From DATCYX01 sp037444705 (lineage in GTDB: Bacteria > Chloroflexota > Anaerolineae > Anaerolineales > UBA4823), in the NCBI GenBank assembly GCA_037444705.1, contig JBBILY010000102.1, positions 1 to 11,754 of the forward strand: DNA of 11,754 nt. The letters are read 5' to 3'. A program made the position numbers and the translations under genes. Under the pieces are notes generated by a model. That model did no database searches. It was not told the origin of the DNA and was given only the letters and a program-made list of their open reading frames with translations. Below are positions 6,240 to 11,754 of the stretch, one piece after another. The number at the start of each line of letters is the position of its first letter. The first letter of the stretch is position 1.

Positions 6240-7496
6240 TCAGGGCGAGATCACCCTGTAAATGCTGCCGTTATAATCCGCAAGATATAGTTCCCCAGCC
6301 TGGTCCTCGCCGAAAGTGGATATAAGGTAGGGGGTGTCTTTTAGCAATGCGCTCTGCCAGACTTGCCCCTGGCGCCGCACCCCCCAAATTTTCCCGCTGC
6401 AAAAATCAGCCGCGAAATAAATGCCCTGTAAGGTAGGGAAGTCACTCCCACGATAGACAAAGCCGCCGGTGATGGAGCAATCCTCTATGCCGTTTTGAAC
6501 CTGATGGAAATACTCAAATATGGGCAGGGTCAAACCGCTCAGGTCACACCCCGAAGGGGGTTCGTAGCAATGCGTGCCCTCGCTGATGTCCCAGCCATAG
6601 TTCTCACCGCCAGCGCTGCTCGCGGGTTGATAGTCCACCTCTTCCCAGGCATTCTGACCTACATCGGCGATATATAGATCGCCGCTCTGACGGTCGAAGG
6701 AAAAACGCCACGGATTGCGCAGACCCAGCGCCCAAATCTCGCCTCGATAACCTGGTCGGCCTGCGAAGGGGTTATCGCTGGGGATGCGGTAAGGGCTACC
6801 GCTTGTGCTGCCCTGGCCCTGGCGGATCAGCGGAAGATATAGGCGCGGGGACAGCCCGGGTGAGGCTGGACTGCCCATCTCCACATCAATGCGCAGTATC
6901 TTACCCAGCAGAGAAGCCGTATTTTGGGCATTCTCATACGGATCGCCCCCACCGCCACCATCCCCAGTGCCTATATAGAGATAACCATCCGGCCCAAAGG
7001 CCACTTGTCCGCCGTTGTGGTTGGAATATTGCGGATGAGGCAGCAGCAGGATGCGCTCTTCGCCGCTAGGATCAGCCTGATCAGGGTTGGCGCTCAGGTG
7101 AAAGCGCGAGACCTGATTGTTACCGTCCAGGTTGGTGTAGTAGACATAGAAATAGTCCTTCGCCACGCCGAAGCCAGGCGGGAAAGCCAGCCCGAGTAGC
7201 CCTTCTTCGCCACCCCCTCCGTTGGCAGGGGAACGAACTCGCCCATGAATATCCAGGAAAGGCGTGCTGAGCAAGCGGTTTTGATAGATGCGGATGACCC
7301 CAGCCTGCTCGACGATAAACAGGCGTCCAGTCTGATCGCCGCTATGGGTAAGGTGTACAGGGCTGTCCAAGCCGTTTACCACTATTTGCAGGCTGATGGC
7401 TGGCCAGGTTAACTCAGCCTGGGCGGCCGTGTGCGGCGCAGGGGTGACGAACGTTCCCGCGATGAGTATAACCATCGTGAGCGTGAAAAGGCGCAT
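6240..7496 (-). CDS. Secreted PQQ-type sugar dehydrogenase (GSDH/HHIP-like beta-propeller)
   Basis: This 418-residue protein has a signal peptide (hydrophobic 5-18, likely cleavage after AAQA at residue 27) and a six-bladed propeller of the glucose/sorbosone dehydrogenase family, similar to the Asd/YliI aldose dehydrogenases. Visible motifs: EEGLLGLAFPPGF (97-109), YSNHNGGQVAFGPDGYLYIGTGDGG (157-181, with the conserved HNGG), LLGKILRIDV (196-205), EIWALGLRNPWRFSFD (253-268), DLYIADVGQNAWEEVD (273-288) and NYGWDISEG (299-307). Members usually oxidise sugars with PQQ outside the cytoplasm, but some relatives have no known activity, so the substrate is inferred. An insertion at 206-234 contains LYLPLIRQG. 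Four cysteines (310, 318, 340, 366) could form disulfides. The start at 7496 has GGGAGAGG just upstream. The gene is convergent with lon and is preceded by its own promoter. Confidence 0.92.
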   Translation of the reverse strand: MRLFTLTMVILIAGTFVTPAPHTAAQAELTWPAISLQIVVNGLDSPVHLTHSGDQTGRLFIVEQAGVIRIYQNRLLSTPFLDIHGRVRSPANGGGGEEGLLGLAFPPGFGVAKDYFYVYYTNLDGNNQVSRFHLSANPDQADPSGEERILLLPHPQYSNHNGGQVAFGPDGYLYIGTGDGGGGGDPYENAQNTASLLGKILRIDVEMGSPASPGLSPRLYLPLIRQGQGSTSGSPYRIPSDNPFAGRPGYRGEIWALGLRNPWRFSFDRQSGDLYIADVGQNAWEEVDYQPASSAGGENYGWDISEGTHCYEPPSGCDLSGLTLPIFEYFHQVQNGIEDCSITGGFVYRGSDFPTLQGIYFAADFCSGKIWGVRRQGQVWQSALLKDTPYLISTFGEDQAGELYLADYNGSIYRVISP

Positions 7497-7602
7497 GACC
7501 TCTCCCGATAAGCAAAATAGAGCTCGCGCGGCGTATAGAGGCTGGGCTGGTCAGGCCATTGAATGACCATGCCAGCGCGCATCAGCGCCGCCTTGGCGAC
7601 TT

Positions 7603-7608
7603 ATTATA
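7603..7608 (-). promoter_or_regulatory. -10 box of the sugar dehydrogenase gene
   Basis: A perfect TATAAT on the minus strand lies about 107 bases before the dehydrogenase start, in an AT-rich patch unlike its surroundings. No good -35 hexamer exists at 16-18 bases spacing (TCAAGG at 17), which fits a promoter needing an activator. The predicted transcription start is near 7596, leaving a leader of about 100 bases. A short inverted repeat, TGGTCA/TGACCA (7548-7569), lies within that leader. Confidence 0.5.
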
Positions 7609-7630
7609 TCTAGATTCTCTAAATTCCTTG

Positions 7631-7646
7631 ATTAAGGTCGCTTAAT
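7631..7646. promoter_or_regulatory. AT-rich inverted repeat upstream of the dehydrogenase -10 box
   Basis: ATTAAG and CTTAAT are perfect six-base arms around a four-base centre. The centre of symmetry is about 43 bases before the predicted transcription start, the usual place for an activator that contacts polymerase. It could be a regulator site for the dehydrogenase. Short AT-rich repeats also occur by chance, so the call is tentative. Confidence 0.35.
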
Positions 7647-7678
7647 TTACTGAGCTTGCCGCTCCCCAGGCTCTCTGC

Positions 7679-8818
7679 TCACGGGCAGGCATTGCGCACA
7701 TGTTCTTCCAGAGTGGCGGCGAAAATGTGTCGCCCTGAGCCATCGCACGCGGCGCGGAAGTAGAAGTAAGGGGTCTGGGCGGGGAAGGCCACTGCTTTCA
7801 GGGCGCTCAGGCCAGGGCTGGATATGGGCCCTGGAGGCAAACCCGGATAACGATAGGTGTTATAGGGAGAATCGAGGGACAGGTGCTCGCGGCTGAGAGG
7901 GTTAGTCCACCATGTGTTTTGGGCTGAATTGAACCCCAGGGCATACTGAACCGTGGGGTCAGCGTCCAGTTTCATGCCGGCTTGCAGGCGATTGATGAAC
8001 ACCGAGGCGATCAGGGGCATCTCGTCTTCACGTACAGCCTCGCGCTGCACGATGGAGGCCAGGGTCACCCCCTGATAGAGATTCAGCCCCTGACGAGTGA
8101 AGCCTTGCTGAATGTCGGGGCTGAGGTGCGCCTCGAAATTGCGCAAAACCACCCCGATGAAGCCCTCCACCGTCAGCGTCCGCGTCAGGGTATAAGTATC
8201 CGGGAAGAGGAAGCCCTCCAGGCTAGCTTGGGGTGGCAGTTCCGAGGCAAAGGCAAAGCTCTGGGGCGGCTTTTGAGCGGCGCTCAGGAATAGATCGGGA
8301 GAGATGTTCAGCCCCGAGGTGGGCAAGGCGGCAGCTACTTCCTCCATGCGCCAGCCCGCCAGGATGCGAAAGATGACATGGCCTGGGGTTGGGTCTTGTA
8401 AAGCGTGAGCGATCTCTATGGCGCTCATGGCCGGGCTGAGGCGATAGTTGCCCGCCTGGATAGAGGTATCCAGGCCGCGATAGAGAAGATAATCACGGAA
8501 AGCTTGCGGGTCGCTGATCAACCCTTCCTGGTGCAGGCGCTGGATGACCGAGGTGGTCGGCTCGCCCAGGTCGACGCGAAAAGAGCGCCTCTCCCCCTGA
8601 GGGTCAACAGGTTGGGTGAGGCTCGTCTCCCTGATGATGAGAAAGGTGGCGTAATACAGGCGGTGGAGATAGCCCAAGCCAGGCGAGGGCGGCCCAAAGA
8701 CCTGGTAGGCGCGCTGAGGGATGGACAGGGTGACCACGATGGTGAGCAACGCCAGCAGGCACAGGCTGAACAGGCTGAACGCCCCGAAACAGGTGAGGAT
8801 TGAAGAGCGACGTCTCAT
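7679..8818 (-). CDS. mltG: Endolytic murein transglycosylase MltG (YceG)
   Basis: This 379-residue membrane-anchored enzyme cuts nascent peptidoglycan glycan strands and is thought to end their elongation. One membrane segment lies at about 10-32 with a short Arg-rich cytoplasmic N-terminus (MRRR); the rest is extracytoplasmic. A LysM-like region (about 80-140) precedes the YceG core, whose motifs are all present: LEGFLFPDTYTL (200-211), ASIVQREA (254-261, catalytic Glu260), KLDADPTVQYALG (283-295), SPYNTYRYPGLPPGPISSPG (317-336) and HIFAATLEEH (364-373). Length is typical. Its ATG overlaps the ruvX stop by four bases, making it the last gene of a four-gene operon. The ruvX-mltG association also occurs in Firmicutes (yrrK-yrrL of B. 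subtilis), which supports both identifications. Confidence 0.96.
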   Translation of the reverse strand: MRRRSSILTCFGAFSLFSLCLLALLTIVVTLSIPQRAYQVFGPPSPGLGYLHRLYYATFLIIRETSLTQPVDPQGERRSFRVDLGEPTTSVIQRLHQEGLISDPQAFRDYLLYRGLDTSIQAGNYRLSPAMSAIEIAHALQDPTPGHVIFRILAGWRMEEVAAALPTSGLNISPDLFLSAAQKPPQSFAFASELPPQASLEGFLFPDTYTLTRTLTVEGFIGVVLRNFEAHLSPDIQQGFTRQGLNLYQGVTLASIVQREAVREDEMPLIASVFINRLQAGMKLDADPTVQYALGFNSAQNTWWTNPLSREHLSLDSPYNTYRYPGLPPGPISSPGLSALKAVAFPAQTPYFYFRAACDGSGRHIFAATLEEHVRNACP

Positions 8819-9231
8819 GTTTGTTGATGGGCATCCAGGTAGGTTTGCAGGAGGTAAGTGGCGGCCAGGTCGTCCAAATGGCCACGCCGCTTGCTCTGGC
8901 GCACCTCCAGCGCCAGGCGCGCTGCCCGCGCTTCCTGAGTGCTCAGACTCTCATCCCAGAGCACCACGGGCAAAGCGGTTTGGGCGCGGACGGCAGCAGC
9001 CAGGCGGGCCGCCCGCCGCCCTTGCGGGGTGGGTCGCCCTTCGTCATCCAGTGCCTGCCCGATGACAATCAATTCGGCCCCATGCTCTTGCGCCAGGCTG
9101 GCGATCAGGGCTGCATCCACCTGGCGCGAGGTGTGGCGCAGCACAGTCAATGGGTTGGCAATGGTGCCCGTGGGGTCGCTCAAGGCGATTCCCAGGTTTT
9201 TCTCTCCAGGGTCAACTGCCAGAACGCGCAT
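8815..9231 (-). CDS. ruvX: Putative pre-16S rRNA nuclease / Holliday junction resolvase-like protein
   Basis: This 138-residue YqgF-family protein has an RNase H-like fold. Motifs: VLAVDPGEKNLGIALSD (3-19, with Asp7), IVIGQALDDEG (55-65), WDESLST (92-98, Glu94) and HLDDLAATYLLQTYLD (118-133, Asp120/121). These acidic residues form the expected metal site, so it should be active. YqgF proteins have been linked to 16S rRNA 5' end maturation and to junction cleavage; which applies here cannot be told. Its start is one base after the stop of the preceding gene (TGA-G-ATG) and there is no strong ribosome binding site of its own, so translation is likely coupled. Its stop overlaps the mltG start. 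Confidence 0.95.
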   Translation of the reverse strand: MRVLAVDPGEKNLGIALSDPTGTIANPLTVLRHTSRQVDAALIASLAQEHGAELIVIGQALDDEGRPTPQGRRAARLAAAVRAQTALPVVLWDESLSTQEARAARLALEVRQSKRRGHLDDLAATYLLQTYLDAHQQT

Positions 9232-9232
9232 C

Positions 9233-9970
9233 TCAGTTACGAACGGGCTTGAAAATGTAGCCGATCAACAGCCCAGCCCCACCCGCCACCAAGCCCACAG
9301 CCAGAAAAGCATCGCGCCAAAAGCGTTCCGGGAAGAGGCGGATCAGGGTATCGCTGGTTAAAAACATCCATGTGCCGGCCTCGAAAAACACATTGTGGAA
9401 GGCGACAAAGATCACTCCAAAAGCCACGAGCACCAGAAGTAGGATCACCCCTAGCAGGACGACAGTCAGCCAGCCGCCACGCCACAAATCGAGACGAAAG
9501 TCGTCCCACCAGCCACTGCGCCATGCCCACACGTCCAGCAGGAGCAACGCTCCCAAACTAATGTACCACAAGTGCAACGCCGCCTGCACCACATTTTTAA
9601 CATCCTGCATGTGCTTCAGTTCGCGCTGGTTATAGAGGCGGGTGCAATCTTCCATGAATTGACACGAGGCGGGAGGCGCCTGCTGCCCTGGGGGAAAGCG
9701 CAAATCCCCCAGAAAGGAGATATCGGCATCGTTGAGCAAATATTCCAAAGCCAGGTTTGCCCATTTCAAGCGTTCGTCTTTGGTGAAGCCAAACGGGTCG
9801 GCCGGAAAGCCGGGAGTGTTATATTCCAGGTGCAGGAAAGCCGGTGTAAGCAGCAGGCGCACCGCGGCTAAAATCAAAACCAGCGGTACCAGTGAAGTGA
9901 CCACCCAAGATCGCAAGCGGGTGCTCACATATGCCATAGTGGGGTTTTGAGGGGATTGAGTTCGGGTCAT
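9233..9970 (-). CDS. DUF1461 / TIGR01906-type integral membrane protein
   Basis: This 245-residue membrane protein has unknown function. Four membrane segments are visible, at about 22-42, 128-148, 167-190 and 221-239, with a long loop (43-127) between the first two. Family-like motifs are RELKHMQDVKNVV (116-128), FHNVFFEAGTW (191-201) and SDTLIRLFPERFW (206-218). The loop holds two cysteines (103 and 109) that might pair. The start at 9970 is preferred over the upstream ATG at 10030: AAGGA lies six to seven bases before it, and the ATGA overlaps the stop of the preceding gene, whereas the upstream start would be buried in that gene. It is the second gene of the operon. I know of no established role for the family and assign none. 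Confidence 0.87.
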   Translation of the reverse strand: MTRTQSPQNPTMAYVSTRLRSWVVTSLVPLVLILAAVRLLLTPAFLHLEYNTPGFPADPFGFTKDERLKWANLALEYLLNDADISFLGDLRFPPGQQAPPASCQFMEDCTRLYNQRELKHMQDVKNVVQAALHLWYISLGALLLLDVWAWRSGWWDDFRLDLWRGGWLTVVLLGVILLLVLVAFGVIFVAFHNVFFEAGTWMFLTSDTLIRLFPERFWRDAFLAVGLVAGGAGLLIGYIFKPVRN

Positions 9971-11544
9971 TTTAGTTCCTTGGTCTCGCCTGAGAGGACG
10001 AAATTCAGCACCATACGGTTGGTTACCCACTCCACGGGAGACAGGTCGTCAATATATATGGTGCAATGAGGGGTGGGGTTTTGGCCATCACAAGGTTTCA
10101 GGGGCTGTTGGTTGAGGATGGCCGTCTCGATGGCCCGCAGCAGAAGCGGATGTGCCTGGCGGCGGGTTTTCAGGTAAAGCCAGTTGGCATATAAATTATC
10201 CATCGTGGTCGGCTGGACAGTGGCATAGATGATGGAATTGAAGGAAAGAGGCACATCTATAATATACACCGAAGGGAAGACGCTGTGCACCGTAGCCGCC
10301 AGATCATCCACCAGGCGGCGATCGGTAGGAGAGCGACCGACATTAATCACCAGCACACCCTCCGTGGTCAGATGCTGGCGGGCAATCTGAAAGAACTCGC
10401 GCGTGGTCAGATGCCAGGGAATATAGGGTGGGCGATAGGCATCAACGCCAATGAGGCTATAACGGCGGGAACTTCGTTCCAGCCCGATCCGTCCATCTTC
10501 GGCAATGGCATTCAGGTTGGGCAGGTTCATCCCGAAAAATTGGCGGCCGACGGCGATGATTTTTGGGTCAATCTCAAACCCATCAATTGGGATGGCCCCA
10601 AACACCTGGGTAGCCTGGCGGGCGATGGTGCCTGCCGCCAGCCCCACTATCGCCAGGCTTTGCACCCGCTCGGGATCATAATCGGGCGGATTGAAGAACG
10701 GCCCCACCAGGAACTGCTCCCAGGTGCCAAAATAATCCAGTTGGGTGGGGTGCCACATGGAATGGATGCCCTGGCCCTCGTTCAGGCGCAACATGCGATA
10801 ACCGTCCTGTTCCAGCACCTGGATATAATTGTAAGCCGATTCGGTCTCATAAATCAGGCCTGAGGTGGCTTTGATGGGCTGCCCGGCCCAGAAAATGGCT
10901 AGTGCCGCCAATAAGAGCGGCATCCATAACAAAGCCAGAGCGGTACGGCGACTGCCGCTGACCCACAACCCTGCCAGTGCCACCAACGCCAGGAAGACGC
11001 TGAAGCCTAAAAAGGTGCGGCGGGTGCCAATCAGTGGAATGGTGATCAGGGTGGGCAGAAAAGTGCCGATGAACGAGCCCAGAGTAGAGATGGCATAAAT
11101 GCGGCCTGAGGTGCGCCCCGCTTGTTCCGCAGTGGTTATTGCCAGGCGAATGGCGAAGGGGGAGATGGTGCCCAACAAGGTCACCGGCAGGCTGAACAGG
11201 ACCAACACCGCCACAAACGAGCCAAACAGCACCCCAACCTGCAACGCATCAAATGCCTGGGCTGCCAGGCGCAACACCGGTGCGGAAACCAAGGGCACCA
11301 GGCCGGCCGTGAACGCCCCCCAGGCCATGATGATATACATCGTCCTGGCCCGAGGCGAACGATCTGCCCAGCGCCCACCAATAAAATATCCTAAGGTGAG
11401 ATAAATCAAGATCAAACCGATAATGCTTGACCACACCAGAGAACTGGTGCCAAAGGTGGCTCCCAGGAGATGGGAGGCCGCCAGTTCAATCGCCAGGGTG
11501 GTCATGCCCGAGGCAAAGACAGCAAAGTAAAGGTAACGGTTCAT
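9967..11544 (-). CDS. Membrane-fused spermidine-synthase-like protein
   Basis: This 525-residue protein has an N-terminal membrane domain with about seven segments (residues 3-220) fused to a cytoplasmic methyltransferase-fold domain like spermidine synthase (about 230-450). Visible signatures: ESAYNYIQVLE (235-245), LNEGQGIHSMWHP (254-266), the nucleotide loop IVGLAAGT (299-306), the acidic FEIDPKI (323-329), AEDGRIGL (348-355), LIGVDAYRPPYIP (364-376) and the C-terminal IDDLSPVEW (498-506). These match database proteins named 'fused MFS/spermidine synthase'. The true reaction is uncertain: the GGGDG loop of spermidine synthases reads GLAAG here, and the second acidic residue after the catalytic-type Asp (D368) is missing. 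It is the first gene of the operon and has the only clear promoter. The start at 11544 has a weak AGG seven bases upstream. Confidence 0.9.
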   Translation of the reverse strand: MNRYLYFAVFASGMTTLAIELAASHLLGATFGTSSLVWSSIIGLILIYLTLGYFIGGRWADRSPRARTMYIIMAWGAFTAGLVPLVSAPVLRLAAQAFDALQVGVLFGSFVAVLVLFSLPVTLLGTISPFAIRLAITTAEQAGRTSGRIYAISTLGSFIGTFLPTLITIPLIGTRRTFLGFSVFLALVALAGLWVSGSRRTALALLWMPLLLAALAIFWAGQPIKATSGLIYETESAYNYIQVLEQDGYRMLRLNEGQGIHSMWHPTQLDYFGTWEQFLVGPFFNPPDYDPERVQSLAIVGLAAGTIARQATQVFGAIPIDGFEIDPKIIAVGRQFFGMNLPNLNAIAEDGRIGLERSSRRYSLIGVDAYRPPYIPWHLTTREFFQIARQHLTTEGVLVINVGRSPTDRRLVDDLAATVHSVFPSVYIIDVPLSFNSIIYATVQPTTMDNLYANWLYLKTRRQAHPLLLRAIETAILNQQPLKPCDGQNPTPHCTIYIDDLSPVEWVTNRMVLNFVLSGETKELK

Positions 11545-11562
11545 TCAGTGGCCTAAATACGG

Positions 11563-11585
11563 GGGATGAGAGGCGCTTTCATCCC
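11563..11585. promoter_or_regulatory. Inverted repeat at the transcription start of the four-gene operon
   Basis: GGGATGA (11563-11569) and TCATCCC (11579-11585) are perfect seven-base arms around nine bases. The repeat covers the predicted start of transcription (about 11583) and the early leader, so it could be a repressor site or a 5' hairpin in the mRNA that affects stability or access to the start codon 18 bases further on. Confidence 0.45.
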
Positions 11586-11589
11586 TGGA

Positions 11590-11618
11590 ATTATAACCCG
11601 ATTGAGCAGATTGCCCAA
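11590..11618 (-). promoter_or_regulatory. Promoter of the spermidine-synthase-like/DUF1461/ruvX/mltG operon
   Basis: On the minus strand TTGGGC (11613-11618) and a perfect TATAAT (11590-11595) are separated by 17 bases. Predicted transcription starts near 11583, about 38 bases before the ATG at 11544. The three downstream genes show only overlaps or one-base gaps, so this is likely to drive all four. Confidence 0.6.
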
Positions 11619-11754
11619 AAACACCCAGGAGCGGGAACGCCTCAGACCGTTTTCCTGGAAGGAAATCACGAATCATGAAGACAATGCACTCACATCTCCC
11701 CCCTGATGGCTTTCTCAAAGTTCCTTGACAAATGAATCAAAATGGTCCTCTTCG
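11619..11754. other. Right-end stretch without a supportable gene
   Basis: No coding region can be supported here. On the minus strand two frames are open from the window edge, one ending at a TGA at 11715-11717 (ending in SFVKEL) and one at 11690-11692; either might be the tail of an upstream gene, but 12-20 codons are too few to decide. On the plus strand a 17-codon frame starts at 11675 and has no recognisable product. TTGACA at 11725-11730 on the plus strand has no -10 partner before the window ends. Confidence 0.4.

Noticed and set aside
9971..10030. Upstream ATG for the DUF1461 protein
   Set aside because: It lies inside the preceding gene; the start at 9970 has AAGGA at proper spacing and gives the ATGA overlap seen elsewhere in the window.
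10285..11404. Plus-strand frames of 192 and 101 codons opposite the spermidine-synthase-like gene
   Set aside because: They are antisense to a protein with clear family motifs, and they show no motif or ribosome binding site of their own.
11675..11728. Seventeen-codon plus-strand frame beginning MKTMHSHLPPDGFL
   Set aside because: The HLPPDGFL stretch faintly recalls the start of CbiM-type permeases, but the frame stops at once and there is nothing else to support a gene or remnant.
11725..11730. TTGACA -35 hexamer on the plus strand
   Set aside because: No -10 box is present at 16-18 bases before the window ends.
11715..11753. Possible C-terminus of an upstream minus-strand gene (ending SFVKEL)
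   Set aside because: The peptide looks plausible, but only 12 codons are visible and a second minus frame is also open from the edge, so it cannot be called.

Overview
This window reads as ordinary chromosomal DNA from a free-living, moderately GC-rich bacterium. My best guess is Chloroflexota, Anaerolineae type. The guess rests on gene content: a duplicated-permease anion ABC transporter, a membrane-fused spermidine-synthase-like protein next to a DUF1461 protein, and a secreted GSDH-type dehydrogenase carrying a YLPL-type motif. No rRNA or other phylogenetic marker is present, so this is inference. I see no phage, insertion sequence, CRISPR array, tRNA or rRNA.

Layout. (1) 1-1988, minus strand: an ABC importer unit with a fused two-domain permease followed by its ATPase, which runs off the left edge. 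(2) 1989-2208: a divergent control region with a GC-rich imperfect inverted repeat, a perfect 28-bp palindrome and a folC promoter placed so close to the start codon that the mRNA is probably leaderless. (3) 2209-6167, plus strand: folC and lon overlap by ATGA and are followed by a strong intrinsic terminator. (4) 6240-7496, minus strand: a secreted PQQ-type sugar dehydrogenase, convergent with lon, with its own promoter region at 7497-7650. (5) 11544-7679, minus strand: a tight four-gene operon, read right to left, of a membrane-fused spermidine-synthase-like protein, a DUF1461 membrane protein, ruvX and mltG. Its junctions are ATGA, TGA-G-ATG and ATGA. A promoter with a perfect TATAAT box and a hairpin at the transcription start lies just upstream. 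(6) 11619-11754: no gene I can support.

Functionally the genes are mostly housekeeping: polyglutamylated folates (FolC), protein quality control (Lon), RNA or Holliday-junction processing (RuvX), glycan-strand cleavage in the cell wall (MltG), anion uptake (ABC) and periplasmic or extracellular sugar oxidation. I do not find a convincing undescribed multi-gene system. The points most worth a second look are the 28-bp palindrome, the probably leaderless folC-lon transcript, the loop insertion with a YLPL motif in the dehydrogenase, and the loss of polyamine-site acidic residues in the spermidine-synthase-like protein.
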